Below, piece by piece: positions 1 to 6,628 of a stretch of 64,000 nucleotides of DNA (position 1 is the first letter of the stretch; every line of letters begins with the position of its first letter). The notes beneath the pieces were generated by a model. The model was not told the DNA's origin, ran no database searches, and saw only the letters and a program-made list of their open reading frames with translations. This DNA is from G965232465 sp965276005. Its GTDB lineage: Bacteria; Pseudomonadota; Alphaproteobacteria; JAQWUY01. The translations under genes were made by a program, and so were the position numbers. The DNA is taken from the NCBI GenBank assembly GCA_965276005.1, contig OZ254962.1, positions 2,728,001 to 2,792,000 on the forward strand, in the 5' to 3' direction.

Positions 1-275
1 AGTTTTCTGCACACGCTATCGACATGCGGTGGGTGGGGGCGATTGTCAGCCGTGATGATGCGGTGGAAGAAACTGGACTAGGGGCGGGGGTATTAAACAA
101 TCCGGTCACTTCGGTGGTATGGCTTGCCAACCGTTTGGCGGCATATGGCAAGCATATTCGGGCGGGGGATATTGTCCTGTCCGGGTCGTTTATCCGCCCT
201 GTCGAAGCCCCCAGCGGTAGCCGATTTTATGCGGATTTTGGCGACTTTGGGTCGGTGTGTTGTGATTTTGCCTAA
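1..275 (+). CDS. hpaH: 2-oxo-hept-3-ene-1,7-dioate hydratase, C-terminal end (partial)
   Basis: Only the last ~91 residues are in the window; the reading frame is open from base 3 and the gene begins upstream. The residues around IDMRWVGAIVSR, VEETGLGAGVLNNP and IVLSGSFIRPV match the C-terminal half of the 2-keto-4-pentenoate/2-oxo-hepta-3-ene-1,7-dioate hydratase family, which adds water to the dienoate intermediate of homoprotocatechuate (4-hydroxyphenylacetate) breakdown. The next two genes are the aldolase and isomerase of the same pathway and follow within 12 and 19 bp, so this is one operon. The family assignment is firm. The choice of HpaH over another hydratase of the family rests on context. 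Confidence 0.8.
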   Translation, partial: FSAHAIDMRWVGAIVSRDDAVEETGLGAGVLNNPVTSVVWLANRLAAYGKHIRAGDIVLSGSFIRPVEAPSGSRFYADFGDFGSVCCDFA

Positions 276-287
276 GGAAAGAAAACT

Positions 288-1118
288 ATGTCAGCACCTA
301 TGAATATATTTAAACACCGCTTAAAACAAGGCACGCCACAAATGGGGTGTTGGGCGGGTATGGGCGATGGGTATGCAACGGAAATCACCAGTACAGCGGG
401 TTTTGATTGGTTGTTGATAGACGGGGAACACGCCCCTAATGACCTGCGAACCATTATGCAGCAATTGCAAATTGTCGAAAAATCGGCTAGCGAACCGGTG
501 GTACGGTTGCCTGTGGGCGATCGGACTCTGATAAAACAAGTGCTTGATGTGGGGGCACAAACCCTGCTTATTCCTATGGTCGAGAGTGCCGAACAGGCAC
601 GGCAATTGGTGCAGTATATCCACTATCCACCCTTTGGCAAGCGGGGCGTGGGGGCATCGCTTGCTCGAGCGTCAGCGTTTTCAAAAATTCCTGTGGCGGC
701 GTATCTACAAACCGCCGGCGATGAAATATGTTTGCTGGTGCAAATTGAAAGCAGAGCGGCACTCGATGCTTTGGACGACATTTTGACGGTGCAGGGCATC
801 GATGGGGTGTTTGTCGGTCCCTCAGATTTGGCGGCGGATATGGGTTACATTGGCAATCCGTCCGTCCCCGAAGTACAACAGGCGGTGGTTACCGCCCTAA
901 ACAAAATTATACACACCGATAAAGCGGCGGGGATTTTGACCACCGATTTAGACTTGGCACAGCAGTATATCCACATGGGGGCAACCTTTGTGGCAACGGG
1001 GGTTGATGTGATCGCATTTGCCACCGCTGTTCGCAGTCTTGCGGCAAAATCGCAAGCCCTTGTGGGGCGAACGGACGGTACAGACCCCACAGATACACCG
1101 CCTTGTTCTGGATACTAA
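288..1118 (+). CDS. hpaI: 4-hydroxy-2-oxoheptanedioate aldolase
   Basis: A 276-residue HpcH/HpaI-type class II aldolase, normal length for the family. It splits 4-hydroxy-2-oxoheptanedioate into pyruvate and succinate semialdehyde, the last step of homoprotocatechuate meta-cleavage. Visible motifs: the metal/substrate region WLLIDGEHAPND near residue 41, VVRLPVGD, LIPMVESAEQA, the KRGVGASLARAS loop and the VQIES ... VFVGPSDLAADMGY block carrying metal-binding Glu/Asp residues. The start at 288 has AAGGAAAG about 6 bp upstream; an alternative ATG lies at 300. It follows hpaH by 12 bp and precedes hpaF by 19 bp. The C-terminal 15 residues (TDGTDPTDTPPCSGY) are an unconserved tail. Confidence 0.9.
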   Translation: MSAPMNIFKHRLKQGTPQMGCWAGMGDGYATEITSTAGFDWLLIDGEHAPNDLRTIMQQLQIVEKSASEPVVRLPVGDRTLIKQVLDVGAQTLLIPMVESAEQARQLVQYIHYPPFGKRGVGASLARASAFSKIPVAAYLQTAGDEICLLVQIESRAALDALDDILTVQGIDGVFVGPSDLAADMGYIGNPSVPEVQQAVVTALNKIIHTDKAAGILTTDLDLAQQYIHMGATFVATGVDVIAFATAVRSLAAKSQALVGRTDGTDPTDTPPCSGY

Positions 1119-1137
1119 TAGACGGGTAGGGGGAATT

Positions 1138-1521
1138 ATGCCACATTTTATCGCCGAATATTCACCAAACATAGCCGATATTATCGATTTCGATGGGTTG
1201 TTTACAGCGGTTATCGACACGATGCAACAAACGGGTATATTTCCATTGGCAGGCATTCGCTGTCGGGCGTCTGCCGCCAGCCACTACCGCATCGCCAACG
1301 GCGATAAAAAGTTTGGCTATATCCATATGACCTTAAAAATTGGGGCGGGACGGGACAGTGCCAGCCAAAAAACGGCAAGCGACAAAATATTTGCCACTAT
1401 AACCGCCCAATTACAGCCCCTATACGATACGCATTTGGTGGCTATATCGTTCGAAGTGATCGAGCTACCCCCCATATTAAATTACAAGAAAAATAACATT
1501 CATAAATATCTGGAATCTTAA
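1138..1521 (+). CDS. hpaF: 5-carboxymethyl-2-hydroxymuconate delta-isomerase
   Basis: A 127-residue CHMI-type tautomerase. The protein starts MPHFIAEYS, and the proline exposed after removal of Met is the catalytic base in this superfamily. It isomerises 5-carboxymethyl-2-hydroxymuconate in homoprotocatechuate degradation, between the ring-cleavage/dehydrogenase steps and the hydratase. The start at 1138 is chosen because a GGGGG-rich ribosome binding site lies just upstream and because the family requires Pro2; an in-frame upstream extension to 1018 would bury that proline. It is the third gene of the hpa operon. The C-terminal ILNYKKNNIHKYLES is more lysine-rich than the rest. A strong hairpin follows at 1534-1559. 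Confidence 0.85.
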   Translation: MPHFIAEYSPNIADIIDFDGLFTAVIDTMQQTGIFPLAGIRCRASAASHYRIANGDKKFGYIHMTLKIGAGRDSASQKTASDKIFATITAQLQPLYDTHLVAISFEVIELPPILNYKKNNIHKYLES

Positions 1522-1533
1522 CTCCCCCCGTTC

Positions 1534-1559
1534 CCCCACCCTTAGTAAAAAGGGTGGGG
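1534..1559 (+). terminator. Strong GC hairpin after the hpa operon
   Basis: Perfect 10-bp inverted repeat (CCCCACCCTT at 1534-1543 and AAGGGTGGGG at 1550-1559) with a 6-nt loop, starting 13 bp after the hpaF stop. No T-run follows, so it is not a textbook intrinsic terminator. It could be a Rho-dependent end, an mRNA-stabilising 3' hairpin or a bidirectional block. Confidence 0.5.
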
Positions 1560-1798
1560 TAATAGGGATTTAGGTTAAGGTAACTGGTGTATGTAAAACA
1601 TGTTTTACAATATGTTCTGTATCGTGTCTGTTGTTTGCTGTTCCTGAGAACTGGCTCGTGCTAGGGGATACAATGCTGCTAATAGATATAGTTCGGCGGA
1701 GAACGCTGGCATAAGACACAGCCAACAGTGCAAACCTAATGCTATTTTGTCGAAACGCCTTATTCATAACTTTTCATCTTGCAACTACATCACTTAAC

Positions 1799-1995
1799 CA
1801 TCGCCCCCCATTCAGGGCTTGTTCAAATTACACATACATCGCCCGCTTATCCGGGCTTGCCTAAATTTACCTGCACACTGCCCACACACTCGGGGCTCTC
1901 CTAAACTATTCTCGCACCACCCACATATTTAGAGTTTTTCTAAACTGTCCCTGCATCGCCTAGTCCTTTGGGGTTGCCCAGTTTCTTGGGGCTTG
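1799..1995. repeat. Five degenerate ~39-bp direct repeats
   Basis: Imperfect tandem units start at about 1799, 1837, 1876, 1917 and 1954, each 38-41 bp. The rough pattern is CATCGCCC, a variable block, GGGCTTGCC, then CTAAATTTACCTGCA. The copies are clearly diverged and no open frame spans them. The block 1560-2069 holds no gene I can support. These repeats lie just downstream of the DUF805 gene on the opposite strand and may be a decayed minisatellite or repeat-protein remnant. Confidence 0.55.
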
Positions 1996-2069
1996 TGCGA
2001 ACCTATGTGTGACATTGTAGCATGTATGGATATTTTGTGCAAGCGGTTTTTTTATGAAACAATCAGCTG

Positions 2070-2435
2070 TTATTTTATGGTATTTCGCTTGCTGGGGGCA
2101 AAGCACAAATACAACCACAACACAACATTTATCCCCCCCACCAACAACAGCAACGCCCACCATGGGCTGTGTTGCAAATCCCGTAATCGCTTACTGGAAA
2201 TAATAAGCAGATAAAAAATACCAGCTGCGTATATGGCGATGACCACAAATACCATAATGTCGATACGGGGCAATGTGGGTATGGCACTTGGGGGGGTATA
2301 TGTAAACCCCATATGCGGCAATTGTATCATAGCATTGCTTATAGCAAAGTACCATAAAAATACTATCACTGCGATGCATACCAGTGCATGTAAAATATAT
2401 TGTAGACGGTTTAGCTTTCCTGCGAATAAAGACAT
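2070..2435 (-). CDS. DUF805 family inner-membrane protein
   Basis: A 121-residue protein starting MSLFAGKLNRLQYI, typical of DUF805 (YhaH-like) proteins: a short N-terminal amphipathic region, then about three hydrophobic segments (VCIAVIVFLWYFAI, IMVFVVIAIYAAGIFYLLII, WWALLLLVGGINVVLWLYL). The SSKRLRDLQHSPWWALL stretch between the last two helices is the family signature. The start at 2435 is preceded by AAGGGGGG, a strong ribosome binding site, and a promoter lies at 2544-2572; the frame is open further upstream but without such a site. The function of DUF805 proteins is not known. It is transcribed divergently from the Sel1-repeat gene. Confidence 0.85.
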   Translation of the reverse strand: MSLFAGKLNRLQYILHALVCIAVIVFLWYFAISNAMIQLPHMGFTYTPPSAIPTLPRIDIMVFVVIAIYAAGIFYLLIISSKRLRDLQHSPWWALLLLVGGINVVLWLYLCFAPSKRNTIK

Positions 2436-2543
2436 GGTATTCCCCCCTTTTGCGATTTCCCTTCGGGATAAACAACACATTTTGTATGAAGCGGTTGTAT
2501 TGTATAAAGATGTAACAATTTTGTTAAACACATGAACCTGTGC

Positions 2544-2572
2544 AGTGTACCATAAATTGGGATAAAGCACAA
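2544..2572 (-). promoter_or_regulatory. Sigma-70 promoter for DUF805 gene
   Basis: On the minus strand TTGTGC (2572-2567), a 17-bp spacer and TACACT (2549-2544). The transcript would start near 2537 and give a ~100-nt leader. Confidence 0.55.
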
Positions 2573-2630
2573 TAATATTTTCTGTAATATTTTCTGTTAT
2601 TATAGAGCGGATAATAAAATATCTTTTGTA

Positions 2631-2659
2631 TTGTCATGTATACATTTTGTTGTTATACT
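2631..2659 (+). promoter_or_regulatory. Sigma-70 promoter for Sel1-repeat gene
   Basis: TTGTCA (2631-2636), exactly 17 bp, TATACT (2654-2659). The predicted start is near 2666, 37 nt before the ATG at 2703. Confidence 0.6.
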
Positions 2660-2702
2660 GCACTTTAAATTTTGTTTAGGGTATAGTAATAGGATTATAT
2701 TT

Positions 2703-3866
2703 ATGTTGTATCGTGTGTTGGTGGTTATATTTTTGTCGTGTACGACTGTGGTATACGCAAACCAGAGACAAGCGGATTTGTTGGAATCTGGGTACCAAAT
2801 GCACAATTCGGGGGATTTTCAAGGGGCGATAAAAGTGTTTACCGTTTTGGCGGAACAGGGCAATGCGGAGGCACAGTTTTCTTTGGGAATTATGTATGTA
2901 GACGGTCAAGGGGTTGCCCGGGATTACATCAAAGGTATATACTGGTGGCAAAAATCTGCTTCGCAGGGCTTTGCCGAAGCCCAGTACAACTTGGGTGTAT
3001 TGTACGAAGTGGGCAAAGGTGTAGACCAAGACTTTGCCAAAGCCGTACACTGGTGGCGAAAGGCAGGGGAACAGGGATTGCCACATGCACAGTATAACTT
3101 AGGCGTGTTTTACGAAACGGGCAAAGGCGTTGCACAAGACTATGCACAGGCAAAATATTGGTGGGAAAAAGCCGCCAAAAATGGCTTGGTACAGGCGGAG
3201 TATAGTTTGGGGTCGATGTACTATTTCGGTGCTGGCACCAAACAAGATTACAGCAAAGCCGCATACTGGTACACCAAAGTAGCCACCAAAGGATATGTGG
3301 AGGCTCAGTACCGATTGGGCGTGTTATATGCTATGGGGCTGGGGGTTAAAAAAGACTATAAAACCACTGTACATTGGTGGCAAAATGCCGCTAAGCAAGG
3401 ATACGCCCCCGCACAGGGGGATTTAGGGTCGATGTATTATTATGGGCATGGGGTCGGTAAAAACTATGAACAAGCTGTATATTGGTACTATCAGGCGGCG
3501 GAACAAGGCAACGCCAAAGCCCAATACAGTCTAGGCGATATGTATGCCAACGGATACGGGGTAAGCAAAGACTCTAAACACGCTATGTATTGGTATATCA
3601 AAGCGGCAGAACAAGGCGACCCGCAAATGCAATATAACTTAGCCACCATATATTATTATGGCAATGGGGTACCCCAAAATTATAAAAATGCCGCCTACTG
3701 GTTTTTTCAGTCGGCAAAACAAGGACATGCGGAGGCTCAGTACAATTTGGGCTTGATGTATTATCACGGATACGGGGTGGCAGAAAACCCAGAAAAAGCA
3801 AGAGCATGGTGGAAAAAAGCCGCCGCACAAGGACACAAAGACGCCCAGTATAATTTAGGGGTGTAA
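2703..3866 (+). CDS. Exported Sel1-like (TPR-type) repeat protein
   Basis: A 387-residue protein. Residues 1-20 (MLYRVLVVIFLSCTTVVYA) form a clear signal peptide, so the start is placed at 2703 rather than an earlier in-frame codon inside the promoter. From about residue 32 it consists of roughly ten Sel1-like repeats of 36 residues, with the pattern AEAQYNLGxMYxxGxGVxxDYxKAxYWWxKAAxQG; examples are AEAQFSLGIMYVDGQGV and AQYNLGVLYEVGKGV. Sel1 repeats form alpha-solenoids that scaffold protein-protein contacts, often at the cell envelope or in host interaction. No catalytic domain is present. It is probably periplasmic; its partner is unknown. Confidence 0.9.
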   Translation: MLYRVLVVIFLSCTTVVYANQRQADLLESGYQMHNSGDFQGAIKVFTVLAEQGNAEAQFSLGIMYVDGQGVARDYIKGIYWWQKSASQGFAEAQYNLGVLYEVGKGVDQDFAKAVHWWRKAGEQGLPHAQYNLGVFYETGKGVAQDYAQAKYWWEKAAKNGLVQAEYSLGSMYYFGAGTKQDYSKAAYWYTKVATKGYVEAQYRLGVLYAMGLGVKKDYKTTVHWWQNAAKQGYAPAQGDLGSMYYYGHGVGKNYEQAVYWYYQAAEQGNAKAQYSLGDMYANGYGVSKDSKHAMYWYIKAAEQGDPQMQYNLATIYYYGNGVPQNYKNAAYWFFQSAKQGHAEAQYNLGLMYYHGYGVAENPEKARAWWKKAAAQGHKDAQYNLGV

Positions 3867-3960
3867 CGGTGCAGTGGGTGTCGAGATGCGGAGGTATTGT
3901 GGCAAATCTTTCCTTAATTTTAAACACCCGTATAACCAAACTTAAAAATTGGTAAACCAT

Positions 3961-4569
3961 ATGAAATACACTGTATATGCTATCACCGACAGCCGTTGGG
4001 ACTTGTCGACTATGTTGGACAAAGTCTCGCAAGCGGTGCAGGGGGGAATCGATGTGTTGCAATATCGCCCCAAAAATATGGACACCCTCGATATGGTAAA
4101 ACAAGCACAGGCGTTACAACAGATTTTGACACCTGCGGGGGTGCCGTTAATTATCAATGATTTTTGCGATGTTGCCAAAGTGGTCGATGCGGACGGTGTG
4201 CATTTGGGACAAAGCGATATGCCCCCCGCATCCGCACGGGCGTATTTGGGGGATGGTAAAATTATCGGTTTGTCTGTGGGCAGTGATTTAGAGCTTAGAA
4301 ACTTAGATGTATCGGTGGTCGATTATGTGGGCATTGGGGCTGTTTATGCTACTGCCACCAAAACCGATGCAGGCGATGCCATTGGGGTTGCAGGATTTAA
4401 ACGGTTGCGGGATAACATCCTTATTCCCTGTGTGGGTATTGGGGGGATAACCGTACAAAATGCAAAACCGGTTTTCGATGCCGGTGCTGATGGCGTAGCG
4501 GTTATAAGCGGCTTATTCGATAGCCAAAACATCGCCAAAACCGCTCGACATTTTCGTCGATGCGTATAA
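3961..4569 (+). CDS. thiE: Thiamine-phosphate synthase
   Basis: A ~202-residue TIM-barrel protein of the ThiE/TenI family, starting MKYTVYAITDSRWDL. It joins hydroxymethylpyrimidine diphosphate and thiazole phosphate to form thiamine phosphate. Motifs: VLQYRPKN (family QxRxK), PLIINDFCDVAKVVDADGVHLGQSDMP (split: the IND, DGVHLGQ and D metal/diphosphate residues), YVGIGAVYATATKTDAG and CVGIGGI near the C-terminus. The TenI aminase subfamily is the alternative; the intact DGVHLGQSD and TKTDAG segments favour ThiE. It stands alone, without thiC, thiG or thiD, and converges with the MFS gene, with 3 bp between stops. Confidence 0.8.
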   Translation: MKYTVYAITDSRWDLSTMLDKVSQAVQGGIDVLQYRPKNMDTLDMVKQAQALQQILTPAGVPLIINDFCDVAKVVDADGVHLGQSDMPPASARAYLGDGKIIGLSVGSDLELRNLDVSVVDYVGIGAVYATATKTDAGDAIGVAGFKRLRDNILIPCVGIGGITVQNAKPVFDAGADGVAVISGLFDSQNIAKTARHFRRCV

Positions 4570-4572
4570 ACA

Positions 4573-5727
4573 TTATTTTTTACCTATGTTTGGAAAATAC
4601 CGCAAGTATGCGTATACGGCAAACATAACCACCCCGCCGACAATATAAGGGGTCTTGGCTGTCCACAGGGTCATCAGTGCCGTTGCCACCGCAGGTCCAA
4701 GAATGCGGGCAAAAGCGTTAATCGATTGTAACAATGCCCCCATCCGTCCTCGATATGCAGGCGGGGCGATTTTCGAGGCGTAACTTTGCAGCGATGGGGT
4801 GTATAATCCATAGGCAATAGACATTAAAATCATCGGCACATACACGCCAAATATGTCGATACGGATTAACGACACCAAGCATGCAAACAACATCACCACC
4901 CCCAATCGCACGGTGTGTAATTCGCCGATTTTGCCGACTGTGTAACCGACACATTTTCCCTGTACCAAGATGTTAAATATGCCGGCAAAGATAAGAATAA
5001 TCGCCACATCACGGGCGGAGGATCCGAATTGTTTGTACAGGTAAATGGCAAACGATCCCTCGACCATAGTAAATACAACTCCCATCACCAACGCCAAGCC
5101 AATTATCGGGTGAAACTGTGGTTCTTGGAACAATTTTTTTAACGGGGTCTTGTCGCTGAGTACCAGTTTTTCTGGTTCCCACACGGCAACAATAACGGTC
5201 ATAGTCGACAACAACGCCAGTATGGATGAGGCAAAAAATGCCAATACAAACACATCTTCTCGAAATGCCAGTAATGCCCCTATCATCGGACCGACAACGA
5301 AACCGACCGCAAAAAACGCCCCGATCATACCCATGCCTTTTGCCCGTTCTTGTTTGTTGGTAACATCGGCAATGTAGCCAAATGCGGCAATGATAAAGCC
5401 CGCCATAATGCCCGCCACCGCCCGGGCGGCGTATATTTGCCACAGCGAATCGGCTACCGTCAACCACGCATAGGAAAAAGTGGTGCCGATGGCACTGATA
5501 CTGAGGACGAATTTTCGCCCTTTGGCATCGCAAATTTTACCCCAGAAAAAACTCGATACAAAGGCAAACAACGAGTAAGTAGAAAAAACCAACGGTGCCA
5601 GCGATTCGGACGCCCCCAGCGACAAGGCAAAGTGCGTCATAAGGGGAATAATTGTACCCACCGATAATCCCTGAAATAAAGTGGCTAAGCTTAACGCCCC
5701 AAGGCGTTGTTGTAGAGTCATATTCAT
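4573..5727 (-). CDS. MFS drug-efflux-type transporter
   Basis: A 384-residue, 12-helix major facilitator with the DHA1/TetA look. Motif A between helices 2 and 3 is visible as GKICDAKGRKFVLSISA and motif C as GFVVGPMIGALL near residue 140. An AYRGRMGALLQ loop marks the second half. The likely role is proton-coupled export of a small molecule; the substrate cannot be read from sequence. The start is placed at 5727 (MNMTLQQ), because the -10 box at 5737-5742 would put the transcript start at about 5730. A start nine bases earlier would fall upstream of that site. Confidence 0.85.
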   Translation of the reverse strand: MNMTLQQRLGALSLATLFQGLSVGTIIPLMTHFALSLGASESLAPLVFSTYSLFAFVSSFFWGKICDAKGRKFVLSISAIGTTFSYAWLTVADSLWQIYAARAVAGIMAGFIIAAFGYIADVTNKQERAKGMGMIGAFFAVGFVVGPMIGALLAFREDVFVLAFFASSILALLSTMTVIVAVWEPEKLVLSDKTPLKKLFQEPQFHPIIGLALVMGVVFTMVEGSFAIYLYKQFGSSARDVAIILIFAGIFNILVQGKCVGYTVGKIGELHTVRLGVVMLFACLVSLIRIDIFGVYVPMILMSIAYGLYTPSLQSYASKIAPPAYRGRMGALLQSINAFARILGPAVATALMTLWTAKTPYIVGGVVMFAVYAYLRYFPNIGKK

Positions 5728-5736
5728 AATGCACAT

Positions 5737-5765
5737 AGTATAAGGGTTTTAATTTGAGTTGTCAT
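5737..5765 (-). promoter_or_regulatory. Promoter of MFS gene, nearly leaderless
   Basis: Minus-strand ATGACA (5765-5760), 17 bp, TATACT (5742-5737). The start site falls near 5730, about 3 nt from the chosen ATG at 5727. Confidence 0.5.
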
Positions 5766-5791
5766 TAGTTTTTTGTGGTAAAAAAAACATC

Positions 5792-5881
5792 TTGACACCC
5801 TCCTCATTATTCCTTAATTATGGTGTCATTAAAAAACTGATTCATTTTTTACTTGACACCCTTCCCATTATCCCTTATTAT
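5792..5881 (+). promoter_or_regulatory. Tandem duplicated promoters with GACACC/GGTGTC arms
   Basis: Two direct copies 61 bp apart. Copy 1: TTGACA (5792-5797), 17 bp, TAATTA (5815-5820). Copy 2: TTGACA (5853-5858), 17 bp, TATTAT (5876-5881). Each is bounded by inverted arms, TGACACC at the -35 and GGTGTCA or GGCGTCA at the start point, so each unit is also a long palindrome that a repressor could bind. Copy 2 places the transcript start at the ATG at 5888. Confidence 0.6.
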
Positions 5882-5887
5882 GGCGTC

Positions 5888-6148
5888 ATGGACAGCGTAG
5901 CACAGAAATTTATCGTCAGTATTATCGTTTTTGTAGGCGGTATTGTGGGGGCTGTTGGTACGGCGGTTTTAACTGATTGGGCGATGCATGTGTTTAGGAA
6001 GTCGAAAATCACGCATGATGAGCCGATGTTGGTTACAAAGTATATAGATGGCGATGAGACGCAGTGGGTAGAGTTTCGCCCTGTTTCGAATCCGAATGTT
6101 TTGTGTATTGTGCTTCCGAAAGGGCAAATGCAGTGTGTAAAAGATTAA
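5888..6148 (+). CDS. Small single-helix membrane protein
   Basis: An 86-residue protein with one strong N-terminal transmembrane helix (FIVSIIVFVGGIVGAVGTAV, residues 8-27) and a short soluble tail ending LPKGQMQCVKD. I do not recognise a family. The start at 5888 sits 6 nt after the -10 of a consensus promoter, so the message should be leaderless. An in-frame start at 5759 would cover both promoter copies and is rejected. It is followed after 13 bp by a second tiny membrane protein with a good ribosome binding site, suggesting a two-gene unit. Confidence 0.65.
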   Translation: MDSVAQKFIVSIIVFVGGIVGAVGTAVLTDWAMHVFRKSKITHDEPMLVTKYIDGDETQWVEFRPVSNPNVLCIVLPKGQMQCVKD

Positions 6149-6161
6149 AGGAGTATATGTT

Positions 6162-6269
6162 ATGATGGGATTGTATGTGGGATTAGCTATGGCTATCACT
6201 GGGGCGGCTATGATGTCGTGGGGTATTATTACCTTGATTGATATGTATAAACGGGATGCGGATCGATAG
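6162..6269 (+). CDS. 35-residue membrane peptide
   Basis: Begins MMGLYVGLAMAITGAAMM and ends DMYKRDADR. One hydrophobic helix fills residues 3-27 and a charged tail follows. AAAGGAG lies 8 bp upstream of the ATG at 6162. It follows the 86-residue membrane protein by 13 bp and is probably co-transcribed. No family is recognised. Support is the ribosome binding site, the operon position and the clean amphipathic split. It could be a leader or regulatory peptide. Confidence 0.5.
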   Translation: MMGLYVGLAMAITGAAMMSWGIITLIDMYKRDADR

Positions 6270-6318
6270 GTGCATGCCCTAGTTGGGGGGAGACTCTAGT
6301 TGGGTGTGTGTCCGCATC
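6255..6318 (+). terminator. Long-range inverted repeat after small membrane genes
   Basis: GATGCGGA (6255-6262, overlapping the end of the 35-residue ORF) pairs with TCCGCATC (6311-6318). The enclosed loop holds a direct repeat CTAGTTGGG. It may act as a transcript end. The rest of 6270-6500 is AT-rich with no gene seen. Confidence 0.35.
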
Positions 6319-6431
6319 GGTGTATGTACTAAATCTGAAAAAATGTTTCTTAGCAGGGGCATTTTTTTCGTTTTCTCGTCTTTTTATTTTCTTACGATAT
6401 AGCCCTTTTATGGGCACCATTAACAAAAAAG

Positions 6432-6450
6432 TTGTATTTAAAATACACAA
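6432..6450. promoter_or_regulatory. Palindrome upstream of exoprotein 1
   Basis: TTGTATTT and AAATACACAA form a near-perfect dyad about 75 bp upstream of the T14 promoter tract. It resembles an operator, but no regulator is identified. A related GTGTATTTAG sequence lies in the homologous promoter region of exoprotein 3. Confidence 0.3.
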
Positions 6451-6506
6451 TATCAACTAAAAATTGTTTTTTACGCAAAAAAAACGAAAATATTTCAAGA
6501 ATCTGG

Positions 6507-6537
6507 TTTTTTTTTTTTTTCGCAATTATGGTAACAT
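6507..6537 (+). promoter_or_regulatory. Exoprotein 1 promoter with T14 tract at -35
   Basis: Fourteen T (6507-6520), then 11 bp, then TAACAT (6532-6537) as the likely -10, preceded by TATGG. The whole block aligns with the region upstream of exoprotein 3, where T13 precedes TATAAT by 10 bp. The tract occupies the -35 position, so slippage would change promoter spacing and strength. Confidence 0.5.
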
Positions 6538-6550
6538 GCGAATCGAAGCG

Positions 6551-6585
6551 TGCTGTACATGGCATTCGGTGCCTATAAAACAGCA
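6551..6585 (+). promoter_or_regulatory. Conserved 35-nt leader hairpin (exoprotein 1)
   Basis: TGCTGT (6551-6556) pairs with ACAGCA (6580-6585). An inner stem GGCA/TGCC closes a TTCGG loop. The same 35-nt element with the same outer stem occurs at 41515-41549 in the leader of exoprotein 3. It may be an mRNA stability or translation control element. Confidence 0.5.
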
Positions 6586-6628
6586 TTAAGTTCTTGTTAA
6601 TTGTAAATGCGTAAAGGAATAGAAAACG

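Noticed and set aside
1799..1995. Possible CRISPR array
   Set aside because: The repeats are imperfect and directly abutting, with no unique spacers and no cas genes.
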